A stretch of 64,000 nucleotides of DNA, taken from Clostridia bacterium. GTDB lineage: Bacteria; Bacillota; Clostridia; Oscillospirales; Acutalibacteraceae. The position numbers and the translations under genes are program-made. Location: the NCBI GenBank assembly GCA_017631795.1, contig JAGBSO010000030.1:1-64000 (forward strand), in the 5' to 3' direction. Below, piece after piece: positions 26,185 through 34,977 of the stretch (within the stretch, counting starts at the first letter, position 1; every line of letters starts with the position of its first letter). The notes beneath the pieces were generated by a model, which saw only the letters and a list, made by a program, of their open reading frames with translations, did not search any database and was not told the DNA's origin.

Positions 26185-26736
26185 TCAGAAATCAAGAGTC
26201 ATAAGTATACCTTGCCCAAAATTAAGGAAATTTTTAAAGCCGTTCTTTTTATAAAATCTGACAGCATTTTTATTGGTTGCGTTAACGACAAGCATAACTG
26301 AATTTATGCCTTTTGATGAAAGGTTTTCTTTAAGTGCGTTTATCAGCCCGGTACCGTAACCCTTGTGCTGATAATCGGGAAGAATATCAATGTGCAGATG
26401 TGCTTTGCATTTTTTTGCAGCAGGGAGATGTGCAAGAATCTCACCCCATGAAAAAAGATAACGGAAAAAACCGAGTTTTTTAATTTCTGCTCTGTAAGGT
26501 TTTGATGCCTTTATGTATCGTTTGATGTTTTCACTGCAGAGTATATATCCCACGGCATTGTCATTGTCATCTGCAAGTGCAAAGCAATTCTGAGGCTCCT
26601 GCTCAATATAATAGTCACAATAAAGTTTAAGGATAAAAAGCTTTTCTTTTTCGGGAGCATCAGTTCCTACGGAAGTTTCCAGACAGATGTGTCTGAAATT
26701 ATTTTTATCAGTTTCTTTATATGGTCTGATCTGCAT
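26185..26736 (-). CDS. GNAT-family N-acetyltransferase
   Basis: A 183-residue acetyltransferase. The acetyl-CoA pyrophosphate loop is DILPDYQHKGYGTGLI (Q/RxxGxG/A), and the final strand has NKNAVRFYKKNGF. The substrate is unknown; small-molecule amines or sugars are usual for this group. ATG start with AAAGGTG upstream. It appears to be the first gene of the long minus-strand run that continues through the membrane protein, HAD, GH13 and lipase genes. Confidence 0.84.
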   Translation of the reverse strand: MQIRPYKETDKNNFRHICLETSVGTDAPEKEKLFILKLYCDYYIEQEPQNCFALADDNDNAVGYILCSENIKRYIKASKPYRAEIKKLGFFRYLFSWGEILAHLPAAKKCKAHLHIDILPDYQHKGYGTGLINALKENLSSKGINSVMLVVNATNKNAVRFYKKNGFKNFLNFGQGILMTLDF

Positions 26737-26861
26737 TTTTTACCACACCTTTACAATTATAATTATATATAAAAATTTTATATATGTCTACTCTTTTTAT
26801 AAAAAAAGTATTTAAAAAATAAATATATTATGTTATATTATACAAGAATGGAGTGGTTACA

Positions 26862-27833
26862 ATGAATATTGCGACTGTCGGCACATCATGGATAACCGAA
26901 AGTTTTATTGATTCTTCAGGCTATGTTGAAGATGTAAATATTTATGCAGTATATTCACGAAGCGAAGAAAAAGCAAAAGCATTTGCAGAAAAAAATAATG
27001 TGCAAAAATATTATTCTTCTCTTGAAGATATGCTGTCCGATAAAAATATCGATGCTGTTTATGTTGCAAGTCCCAATTCAAAGCATTATGAGCAGGCAAA
27101 AATGTGTCTTGAATCAGGTAAACATGTTATCTGTGAAAAACCTATGGTTGTCACCTCAGAGCAGCTTGAAGAGCTTTATAAACTTGCAGACAGCAAAAAT
27201 CTAATCCTCCTTGAAGCCATGAAATCAATGCATTCCGAAGGTCTCGGAATTATAAAAAATTCAATTGCAGACATTGGCGAAATCAGAACGGCAAGTATTG
27301 ATTTTTCACAGCATTCATCAAAATACGGAGCTTATAAAAGGGGAGAGAATCCCAATATTTTCAATCCCGGATTCTGCACAGGTGCTCTTATGGATTTAGG
27401 CGTTTACTGTGTTTACTTTGCACTTGAAATTTTCGGTAAACCAGTGAAAGTTATTTCTCATTCCGATTTCCTTGAGTCAGGTGCAGACTGCACAGGTACT
27501 CTGGTTTTTGTTTATGAAGACAAAACCGTAACCATTACATATTCAAAAACAGCAAACGGATTTTTAGGCAGCAGAATTCTCGGTGAAAACGGAGCAATAA
27601 CCGTAAAATCAGTGTCAAAGTTGACGGGGATTGACAGATATTACAATGACGGAAGAATTCAGGAGCTTTATCCCGTTATTGACGAAAATGTTGTCATGTC
27701 AAAGGAAATCGAAGCTTTCAGAGATTTCATAAACGGCAAAAACAAAGACTATTACGATTATTGCAAGCAGACTGCATTTGCATCATGCGGAATAATCGAA
27801 AATATAAGAAGAGAAAACAATTTCGGATTTTAA
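26862..27833 (+). CDS. Gfo/Idh/MocA-family oxidoreductase
   Basis: A 323-residue NAD(P)-dependent sugar dehydrogenase, a paralogue of the 15632 gene. The Rossmann start is NIATVGTSWITESF, the catalytic motif is HVICEKPMVV (EKP), and the substrate domain follows from about residue 120. I chose the ATG at 26862, preceded by GGAGTGG; a GTG three codons earlier is possible but overlaps the ribosome-binding site. It is the first gene of a plus-strand operon with a phosphodiesterase 12 bases downstream, then a beta-helix protein and a GH106-like enzyme. Confidence 0.87.
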   Translation: MNIATVGTSWITESFIDSSGYVEDVNIYAVYSRSEEKAKAFAEKNNVQKYYSSLEDMLSDKNIDAVYVASPNSKHYEQAKMCLESGKHVICEKPMVVTSEQLEELYKLADSKNLILLEAMKSMHSEGLGIIKNSIADIGEIRTASIDFSQHSSKYGAYKRGENPNIFNPGFCTGALMDLGVYCVYFALEIFGKPVKVISHSDFLESGADCTGTLVFVYEDKTVTITYSKTANGFLGSRILGENGAITVKSVSKLTGIDRYYNDGRIQELYPVIDENVVMSKEIEAFRDFINGKNKDYYDYCKQTAFASCGIIENIRRENNFGF

Positions 27834-27845
27834 GGAGGTGTATGG

Positions 27846-28766
27846 ATGAAGAGAAAATTTTCCCATGTGATTGTAGTGGGAATTGACGGTGCAGGATCAT
27901 TTTTCAAAGATGCAGACACGCCGGATTTTGATCGTATATTTGCAGACGGAGCCGTAACTTATGATGCGCTTGCATCAAATCCGTCAATCAGTGCAGAATG
28001 TTGGGGAGCTATGCTGCTTGGTGTCGGCCCTGAAGTTCATAAGCTGAATAACGGTATAGTTTCATCAACTCCTTATCCTGTTGATTCTCCGTATCCGTCA
28101 CTTTTCCGCAGAATAAGAGAAGCTTATCCTGATGCAGAGCTCGGTTCATTCTGTGACTGGAATCCGATTACATACGGAATTGTTGAAAACAATATCGGTG
28201 TTTCACATGATACTGCAACTGATGATGAGCTTGTTCCTGTTGTTTGTGATTACATCAGAAACAAAAAGCCTGATTTTCTGTTTATGCAGTTTGACAGTGT
28301 TGACGGGGCAGGGCATAAATACGGTTACGGCACAGCTGAGCATCTCAAACGTATAGCTGAAGTTGATGTACTTATTAACGATGTTCATTCTGCCGCCGCA
28401 GATGCCGGAATAATTGACGATACATTATTTATAGTAATTGCAGACCACGGCGGAACAAACCCCGGAAACGGTAAGGGCGGCAGTCATGGCGGTTGGACTG
28501 ACGGCGAAAAATATGTTACTTTTGCAGCATCAGGCAAAGGTGTTAAACATGGCATAATCAGTGAAATGAATATAAGAGACCTTGCAGCGATAGTTCTTTA
28601 TTCTTTGGGCATTGATGCTCCTGAATTTGATGAACAGGGGTGGACCGCACAGATTCCCGATGGACTTTTTGATGATGCTGATATCCCGCCATACCGTGAT
28701 ATTTCGCATCTTACAGGAGCAGCACCAAGAATTTCAAAAGTTCCTCATACATCTGAATTAATTTGA
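27846..28766 (+). CDS. Alkaline-phosphatase-superfamily hydrolase
   Basis: A 306-residue enzyme of the type I phosphodiesterase/nucleotide pyrophosphatase group. Metal-binding motifs seen are VVGIDGAG (Asp14), a nucleophile region SNPSISAECWG, QFDSVDGAGHKYGYG and IADHGGTN. This fold cleaves phosphate or sulfate esters. The usual secretion signal is absent, so the enzyme is cytoplasmic. GGAGGTG precedes the start. It sits inside the glycan operon, so removal of a phosphate or sulfate group from a sugar is a fair inference; the particular substrate is unknown. Confidence 0.84.
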   Translation: MKRKFSHVIVVGIDGAGSFFKDADTPDFDRIFADGAVTYDALASNPSISAECWGAMLLGVGPEVHKLNNGIVSSTPYPVDSPYPSLFRRIREAYPDAELGSFCDWNPITYGIVENNIGVSHDTATDDELVPVVCDYIRNKKPDFLFMQFDSVDGAGHKYGYGTAEHLKRIAEVDVLINDVHSAAADAGIIDDTLFIVIADHGGTNPGNGKGGSHGGWTDGEKYVTFAASGKGVKHGIISEMNIRDLAAIVLYSLGIDAPEFDEQGWTAQIPDGLFDDADIPPYRDISHLTGAAPRISKVPHTSELI

Positions 28767-28790
28767 AAATGTTGAAAAGAAGGTTTATTT

Positions 28791-29717
28791 ATGAAGTTTG
28801 TAAATGTCCTTGATAACAAAAATGTTGTTGCTGACGGAATTCACGATGACACAAAAGCATTACAGGCATGTATTGATGAAGTGAAAGACGGCGGGACAGT
28901 CTATTTTCCCGACGGTACATATCTTATTTCCAATGCACTCATTTTCTATTCCAATCAGATTTTTAAGTTGTCAGATAAAGCAACAATACTCAGAAGTGAC
29001 AAAAGTGAGCCGCTTACAAAGTATCTTCTTGCATCATATTCCGAACCGGAATGGGGCGGATATGAAGGCACACATGATGTTGTGATTTCGGGTGGTACAT
29101 TTGACGGTAATGTCGGTATGACCGAGAAATCAACTCTTGTCAATACCGTTCATTGCAGAAACATAACAATAGAGAATTGCCGTTTTGTTCATTGTTCACA
29201 GTGGCATATGATTGAAATCAATGCAACAGAGAATGCAGTTGTCAGAAACTGTATTTTTGACGGACCGACTTACACAAGTGTAAATGAAAATCTTTATAAT
29301 GAAGAGATTCAGATTGACCTTGCCCGTGAAGGCTCATACGGCCCCGTTTATAACTGTGACGGTGCTCTGATAGATTTCAATCGTGATGATACTGTCTGCC
29401 GTAATATTAAAATTCATGATAACATCTTCAAGTGTGACGGTTTTCCCGGTGTAGGACATCATGGTGATGCACCTCATTATAATATTGAAATTTATGATAA
29501 TATTTTTGACGGTCCCTGCGGCAGAGACGGTAAGAGCAGAGGTTATATCATCTTCAGACCGTTGGTTTATGACATAAAGGTCAGAAACAACATATTCCTT
29601 GCTCCCGATGAAACTGATTCACCTGCTTACGGAATAATTTCCGAAAACCCCGACAAAACAGTTCTTATTTGTGAAAACAATATCTTTAAAGGAAAAATTG
29701 ATAAAGAGATTTTTTAA
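28791..29717 (+). CDS. Right-handed beta-helix protein (pectate-lyase-3-like)
   Basis: A 308-residue single-domain parallel beta-helix. The N-terminal motif DGIHDDTKALQACIDEV and GTVYFPDGTYLIS is typical of the pectate_lyase_3 / polygalacturonase-like fold. Coils repeat as 'IRNC.F' and 'NIEIYDNIF' from about residue 90 onward. No signal peptide. Such proteins cut or bind acidic polysaccharides; I cannot assign a catalytic set. It lies between the phosphodiesterase and GH106-like genes with short gaps on both sides. Confidence 0.83.
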   Translation: MKFVNVLDNKNVVADGIHDDTKALQACIDEVKDGGTVYFPDGTYLISNALIFYSNQIFKLSDKATILRSDKSEPLTKYLLASYSEPEWGGYEGTHDVVISGGTFDGNVGMTEKSTLVNTVHCRNITIENCRFVHCSQWHMIEINATENAVVRNCIFDGPTYTSVNENLYNEEIQIDLAREGSYGPVYNCDGALIDFNRDDTVCRNIKIHDNIFKCDGFPGVGHHGDAPHYNIEIYDNIFDGPCGRDGKSRGYIIFRPLVYDIKVRNNIFLAPDETDSPAYGIISENPDKTVLICENNIFKGKIDKEIF

Positions 29718-29727
29718 GGAGGATAAC

Positions 29728-32700
29728 ATGATTTATAAGAAGAACAGCGAAAAGTGTCTTTCAAAGGAGCTTTTTAAACATCCCACAAGTGAATACAGAG
29801 GCACACCTTTCTGGGCATGGAACTGCAAACTTGATAAAGAAGAACTCAAATGGCAGATTGAAGTGTTCAAGGAAATGGGGCTGGGCGGATTCCATATGCA
29901 CGTAAGAACAGGTATGGCAACACCTTATCTTTCAGACGAATATATGGATATTGTCAGGGCTTGTGTTGAAAAGGCAAAAGACGAAAAAATGCTTGCATGG
30001 CTTTATGATGAGGACAGATGGCCCTCGGGTGCAGCAGGCGGTCTTGTAACAAAAGATAAGAAATACCGTGCAAGATACCTTCTTTTCACTCCCGATTCAT
30101 ATGAAGACAGCTCTGCAAGTCTTCAGGTCAATGATTCAAGAAGTGAAGGCGGAAGAAACGGCGAAGGCGATTTTCTTGCAGCTTACGATGTTGTTCTTGA
30201 TAAAGACGGTTACCTTGATTCATTCAGAAGAATAGACAAAGATGCAGCTGCTGAAGGCACAAAATGGTATGCATATATGGAAGTTTGTTCACCTTCAAGC
30301 TGGTATAATAATCAGTCATATCTTGACACACTCAGCAAGGATGCAGTAAAACGCTTTGTTGAAGTGACACATGAAAGATACAAAGAAACCGTCGGTGCTG
30401 ATTTCGGTGATGCTGTTCCTGCAATTTTTACCGATGAACCTCAGTTCTGCAGAAAGCAGACACTTAACAATTCAACAGATAAGCATGATATCAATCTTCC
30501 CTGGACAGATGATATCCCCGAAACATATAAAGCAGCTTACGGAGAAGATATTCTTGATTTTATTCCCGAACTTTTCTGGGATAAGAAAGACGGCGTAAGC
30601 CTTTCCCGTTACCGTTATCATGACCATATTTCAGAACGTTTTTCTGAAGCTTTTGCAGATGTATGTGGTTCATGGTGCCGTGAAAACGGACTTTATCTCA
30701 CAGGTCACATGATGGAAGAGCCTACACTCGATTCTCAGACAGCTGCTCTTGGTGAAGCAATGCGTTCATACCGTGGTTTTGATCTTCCCGGTATAGATAT
30801 GCTCTGCAACAGCTTTGAATTCACAACTGCAAAGCAGGCTCAGTCAGCTTGTCATCAGTTCGGCAGAGAAGGTGTTCTTTCCGAGCTTTACGGTGTAACA
30901 GGCTGGGATTTCGATTTCCGCGGTCATAAGCTTCAGGGCGACTGGCAGGCAGCTCTCGGTGTAACTGTCAGAGTACCGCATCTGTCATGGGTTTCAATGG
31001 CAGGTGAAGCAAAGCGTGACTATCCCGCCTCAATTCATTATCAGTCACCCTGGTATAAAGAATATTCATATGTTGAAGACCATTTCGCAAGAGTTTACAC
31101 TGCAATGACACGTGGTAAGCCCGTTGTAAAAGTCGGTGTTATTCATCCTGTTGAGTCATTCTGGCTTCATTGGGGTCCCAATGACAAATCAGAACTTGCA
31201 CGAGATGCTCTTGATGAAAAATTCCAGAATGTCACAGACTGGCTTCTTAAGGGCAGCATAGACTTCAACTTTATCAGCGAATCACTTTTCCCGACTCTTT
31301 GCGAAAAGGGTACAAATCCCATCAGAGTCGGTGAAATGGAATACGATGCAATTATCGTTCCCGATTGTGAAACACTGCGTTCAACAACTCTCGAAAGACT
31401 TGAACAGTTTGCGGCAAACGGCGGTAAACTCATATTCATGGGTTCGGCTCCCGTTTATGAAAATGCTGTTCCCAGTGAAAGAGGCAAAGCACTTTACGAA
31501 AAGTCAACCGTCATTTCCTTTGACCGTGAAAAACTTCTTTCTTCACTTGAAGACAACAGAACAGTCACAATCCGTTACAAGAACGGTTCACTCTCTGATA
31601 ATCTTATCTATCAGATGCGTCAGGATAACGATTGTCAGTGGCTCTTTGTGGCTCACGCAAAGAATCCCTATAACAAAGATGTTTTCTGCAGCAGAAACGT
31701 CAGAATCTATCTTGACGGTGAGAGAAAAGTTACTGTTTATGATACAGTCACAGGTGATATTTACCCTGCAGATGTTGACTACGCAAACGGCAAAACAGTC
31801 ATAAAGAAAGAGATGTATGATTTCGATTCTCTGCTTGTCAAGATTGAAGACGGCAGAAACGAAAAAGCTGAAGCAGCTGCAGAAATCAAAGCAAACGAAA
31901 CTGTAAAAATCCCCGCATTTGTTGATTATACTCTCGATGAAGAAAACGTACTTCTTCTTGATATGTGCCGTTTTAAGACAGATGACGGTGAATGGCACGA
32001 AACAGAAGAAATTCTTATTGCAGACAATGTTGCAAGAGCAGAAGCAGGTCTCAGCGAAAGAGGCGGTGCAGTGCCTCAGCCCTGGGTAATTCCCGAAGAA
32101 GAAATCAGACACTCAATCACACTCGAATTCACCATCAATTCAGAGATTGAAGTCGCATCTCCCGTACTTGCTCTTGAAGATGCTGAACTTGCTCAAATCG
32201 CACTCAACGGTCAGGCTGTTTCAAATGAAATTGTCGGCTGGTATGTTGATAAATCAATCAAGAGGGTTGCACTTCCGAAACTCAATGCAGGTGCAAATAT
32301 TCTTACTGTGAAGCTTCCTCTCGGCAACCGTACAAACACCGAATGGTGCTATCTTCTCGGTGATTTCGGTGTCAGAGTTATCGGCTCAACAGCCACAATC
32401 TGCAAAAAGGCAGAAAAACTTGCATTCGGTGACATTGTGCCGCAGGGACTTCCTTTCTACGGCGGTAACATCACATATCACCTTGAAGCAGAAACCGACA
32501 AGGGTGAGCTTCTTGTGACAGTACCCCGTTACAGAGGCGGTCTTGTAAAGGTTATCGTTGACGGTGAAGACAAGGGTAATATTGTTTATTCACCCAATGA
32601 ACTTCTTGTTAAAGGCCTTGCAGACGGTAAACATAAGGTTGATATAAAACTCTTCACACACCGATTCAATTCATTCGGTGCAGTACATCTTACAGATGTC

Positions 32701-32811
32701 AGCCATTCATGGCACGGTCCGGGAGCTTGGCGTGAAGAAGATGAAAAATGGAGCTATGAATATAACCTTAAAAATGTAGGTATTCTCACAACTCCGTGGA
32801 TTAAAAAGTAA
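29728..32811 (+). CDS. GH106-like glycoside hydrolase (alpha-L-rhamnosidase-type)
   Basis: A 1027-residue cytoplasmic enzyme resembling family GH106. The N-terminal block YRGTPFWAWNCKLDKEE and GLGGFHMHVRTGM, then WLYDEDRWPSGAAGG, are hallmarks of this group. A (beta/alpha)8 domain fills about 15-450, followed by helical and beta-sandwich parts to the end. Known members release rhamnose from pectin-like or plant glycosides. I set the start at the ATG with AAGGAGG eight bases upstream; a longer reading frame would overlap the beta-helix gene. It is the last gene of the operon, followed by a terminator. Confidence 0.83.
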   Translation: MIYKKNSEKCLSKELFKHPTSEYRGTPFWAWNCKLDKEELKWQIEVFKEMGLGGFHMHVRTGMATPYLSDEYMDIVRACVEKAKDEKMLAWLYDEDRWPSGAAGGLVTKDKKYRARYLLFTPDSYEDSSASLQVNDSRSEGGRNGEGDFLAAYDVVLDKDGYLDSFRRIDKDAAAEGTKWYAYMEVCSPSSWYNNQSYLDTLSKDAVKRFVEVTHERYKETVGADFGDAVPAIFTDEPQFCRKQTLNNSTDKHDINLPWTDDIPETYKAAYGEDILDFIPELFWDKKDGVSLSRYRYHDHISERFSEAFADVCGSWCRENGLYLTGHMMEEPTLDSQTAALGEAMRSYRGFDLPGIDMLCNSFEFTTAKQAQSACHQFGREGVLSELYGVTGWDFDFRGHKLQGDWQAALGVTVRVPHLSWVSMAGEAKRDYPASIHYQSPWYKEYSYVEDHFARVYTAMTRGKPVVKVGVIHPVESFWLHWGPNDKSELARDALDEKFQNVTDWLLKGSIDFNFISESLFPTLCEKGTNPIRVGEMEYDAIIVPDCETLRSTTLERLEQFAANGGKLIFMGSAPVYENAVPSERGKALYEKSTVISFDREKLLSSLEDNRTVTIRYKNGSLSDNLIYQMRQDNDCQWLFVAHAKNPYNKDVFCSRNVRIYLDGERKVTVYDTVTGDIYPADVDYANGKTVIKKEMYDFDSLLVKIEDGRNEKAEAAAEIKANETVKIPAFVDYTLDEENVLLLDMCRFKTDDGEWHETEEILIADNVARAEAGLSERGGAVPQPWVIPEEEIRHSITLEFTINSEIEVASPVLALEDAELAQIALNGQAVSNEIVGWYVDKSIKRVALPKLNAGANILTVKLPLGNRTNTEWCYLLGDFGVRVIGSTATICKKAEKLAFGDIVPQGLPFYGGNITYHLEAETDKGELLVTVPRYRGGLVKVIVDGEDKGNIVYSPNELLVKGLADGKHKVDIKLFTHRFNSFGAVHLTDVSHSWHGPGAWREEDEKWSYEYNLKNVGILTTPWIKK

Positions 32812-32822
32812 TACAAAAAATT

Positions 32823-32851
32823 AAGCAGTTGCTGAATTTCAGCAACTGCTT
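32823..32851. terminator. Terminator after the GH106-like gene
   Basis: Very stable inverted repeat AAGCAGTTGCTGAA / TTCAGCAACTGCTT with a tiny loop, followed by TTTT on the plus strand and preceded by an A-run. It can also end the minus-strand gene at 32868. Confidence 0.85.
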
Positions 32852-32867
32852 TTGCATGGTTTATAGT

Positions 32868-33230
32868 TTATAAAACTTCTGCATAATCGAATTTTACAGA
32901 AACCTTTTTCTCTTTGCCGTTACTGTCACACACTGTTATATCGAGAATAAATTTGTTATTTTCTTCTCTGAGTGTATCACAAAGCCACCAATTCCCGTCT
33001 TCAAAATACCCTTGAACTATTTTACTGTTATAAAATCTAATAAGTTGGTTTGTTACAAGATGCAATTCAACTTCATAATAATTTCTGACAGGATTCGGAT
33101 CGGTACAGTCATAATCAAGATTTATTTCTTTTGAAGAAATGATTTTTGCATCATGAAATCCGCCTGTTTTATCCCAATACCATGCTGGATTTTTGCCTGT
33201 CAGATTTTCAGTTATATAAATTCTGCTCAT
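32868..33230 (-). CDS. Hypothetical protein
   Basis: A 120-residue protein of unknown family, rich in aromatic residues and beta-strand-like stretches (for example NWWLCDTL near the middle). No signal peptide or membrane segment. ATG start with AAGGATTT upstream. It follows the membrane-anchored hypothetical gene at 33267-33773 by 36 bases on the same strand, so the two may be one transcript. No function can be assigned. Confidence 0.62.
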   Translation of the reverse strand: MSRIYITENLTGKNPAWYWDKTGGFHDAKIISSKEINLDYDCTDPNPVRNYYEVELHLVTNQLIRFYNSKIVQGYFEDGNWWLCDTLREENNKFILDITVCDSNGKEKKVSVKFDYAEVL

Positions 33231-33266
33231 TTTAAAATCCTTTTTTGCGAATTACTGATATTTGTA

Positions 33267-33773
33267 TCAACCATACACGCGGGAAAACTTCTCATCCGAA
33301 TATTTCAGTACAGACACGTTAAATTCTATTGAATCAAAAAATTCAGCTTCGCTCATACTGTCGTAATAATCAGCTTCAATTAATAACAAAACCGAACAAT
33401 CTGTTTTTTCGTCAATACCTGTCCTTGAGAAAGCGGGAGACTCATTCAGCATATACTCAACTTCAAGAAAATCTGCTGACGGTTTTTTGAATTCTGCATT
33501 TATATGTTCGTCGCAAATCTGCGTACCACTGTTATTAAGCATTACACCTTGTACTTCAATAACATAATATTTATCACTGTTATTCAGAATTTTATTTATT
33601 TCGTTTTTTGAAAGTCTGAAACGGCTGAGAATTTCATTATTAGCTGAACTGACAATTTCAACAGAAGATGGATAAAATGGGATTGTAGTCCGCTGAGACA
33701 GAGTGAAAATTAAAATGCTGCAGAGAACAACAAAAATAAGAACTATTGCTGATTTTATAATGATTTTTTTCAT
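33267..33773 (-). CDS. Hypothetical membrane-anchored protein
   Basis: A 168-residue protein with a single N-terminal hydrophobic helix (about 8-26) and an extracytoplasmic domain of about 140 residues, consistent with a signal anchor. No lipobox is seen. The start is ATG at 33773, preceded by AAAGGAG; an in-frame GTG three codons earlier overlaps that site. It has its own promoter and sits upstream of another small unknown gene. No recognisable family. Confidence 0.62.
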   Translation of the reverse strand: MKKIIIKSAIVLIFVVLCSILIFTLSQRTTIPFYPSSVEIVSSANNEILSRFRLSKNEINKILNNSDKYYVIEVQGVMLNNSGTQICDEHINAEFKKPSADFLEVEYMLNESPAFSRTGIDEKTDCSVLLLIEADYYDSMSEAEFFDSIEFNVSVLKYSDEKFSRVYG

Positions 33774-33793
33774 AATTTTCACTCCTTTATTTA

Positions 33794-33822
33794 ATTATAA
33801 CTCTCAAAAAGCTGTTTTGAAA
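33794..33822 (-). promoter_or_regulatory. Possible promoter for the two small unknown genes
   Basis: Minus-strand TTTCAA (33817-33822), 17-base spacer, TATAAT (33794-33799), 20 bases upstream of the 33773 start. The -35 is weak. Confidence 0.45.
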
Positions 33823-33892
33823 TACCATTTTTTATGAAAATAAATTTTTGTTGAATGTGCATAAATGCGGGTTTATTGTTTTGTGCAAAAAA

Positions 33893-33921
33893 AGCAGTCA
33901 CTGTATGAAACAGTAACTGCT
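33893..33921 (-). terminator. Terminator of the glycyl-radical operon
   Basis: Stem AGCAGT-C-ACTGT / ACAGT-A-ACTGCT with one mismatch and a five-base loop. On the minus strand it is followed by seven T. It lies 23 bases beyond the stop of the mannose-6-phosphate isomerase gene. Confidence 0.75.
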
Positions 33922-33944
33922 GATTGTAAATTGTACATTATAAA

Positions 33945-34967
33945 TTATAAATTGATCATTGGCAGATCACACTGAATAATCTGCATATTACCCGCAGCAA
34001 AGAGTTTGCCGTCGATTATAGCAGGTGCAAAGAAATAATCACCCTTCTTCACATCTCTTGCAAAGTCACCGCATGTGATTTTTCCGTTGCCGTCTGTCAC
34101 GACAAAAACACTCGGACAGGGAAGTGCAACACTTTCACCGTTTACGTTATATCTTGTCACAGCAAAACAGGGAGTCTTTTCGTGAGTGATAAGTCTTTCG
34201 ATATGACCGTCTCTGACAGGCTCACATTTTGCCGCTTTAATAGTTTTCTCAAGTGAATCAAGCTCCATATCAAAGCAGTCAAAAGCAATATCAGGATCAA
34301 GACCTAAGTATTTTTCGTTATCGCTGAGCACATAGTCTCCGCATTTGTTTTCAGGCTGAATTGTGAAGTCTGTGGGCTCCTGAACTTCAAGAAGAAGACA
34401 GTTTTTGCCGATTGCGTGAATCGCTTTGCCGGGAATAAGGAAAACATCTCCGGGTTTTACGGGGATTTTGTTGAGCATTGAAACGAGTACGCTTTCATCC
34501 TTGTCAAAAGCAGCTCTGAATTCTTCTTTTGTATATCTTTTGTTGAAGCCGAAGTAGATACAGGCATCTTCACCCGCACCGAGAATAATCCAGCTTTCTG
34601 TTTTGCCGTAGTCACTATTGAAATATTTTCTTGAAAATTCTTTGTCAGGATGGCACTGCACGGGAAGTCTGATTGAAGAGTCGAGAATTTTTGTCAGCAT
34701 TCCAAGTTCTGTTCTGCCTTTGCCGAGCATTTCTTCTGTGTGATTTTTCAGAAGCTCGTCAAACTTTTCTCCGTCTTCCGTAATTGATATTCCTTCATCG
34801 GGAATGTCGCTGCCCTCGTTGAGAGCTTTTACGTAAGAGCATACCCATTCTTCGGGAAAAAAGCCTTCTGTGCTGTCATCACCGAAAAATGATGCAAACT
34901 GACTTCCGCCCGTATATATTCTTCTTACTCTGTTTTTCTTGAAAAATAAAGGTTTGTTAAGGTTCAT
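33945..34967 (-). CDS. manA: Mannose-6-phosphate isomerase, class I
   Basis: A 340-residue type I phosphomannose isomerase, interconverting mannose 6-phosphate and fructose 6-phosphate. The zinc site is visible as PVQCHPDKEF (His106), with later ligands around PGKAIHAIGKNCLLLEVQE; the second cupin follows. I chose the ATG at 34967, preceded by GAGGTG, over an in-frame GTG three codons upstream that overlaps it. It is the last gene of the operon with the sedoheptulokinase-like and glycyl radical genes, ending 23 bases before a terminator. Confidence 0.88.
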   Translation of the reverse strand: MNLNKPLFFKKNRVRRIYTGGSQFASFFGDDSTEGFFPEEWVCSYVKALNEGSDIPDEGISITEDGEKFDELLKNHTEEMLGKGRTELGMLTKILDSSIRLPVQCHPDKEFSRKYFNSDYGKTESWIILGAGEDACIYFGFNKRYTKEEFRAAFDKDESVLVSMLNKIPVKPGDVFLIPGKAIHAIGKNCLLLEVQEPTDFTIQPENKCGDYVLSDNEKYLGLDPDIAFDCFDMELDSLEKTIKAAKCEPVRDGHIERLITHEKTPCFAVTRYNVNGESVALPCPSVFVVTDGNGKITCGDFARDVKKGDYFFAPAIIDGKLFAAGNMQIIQCDLPMINL

Positions 34968-34977
34968 GTTATTCACC

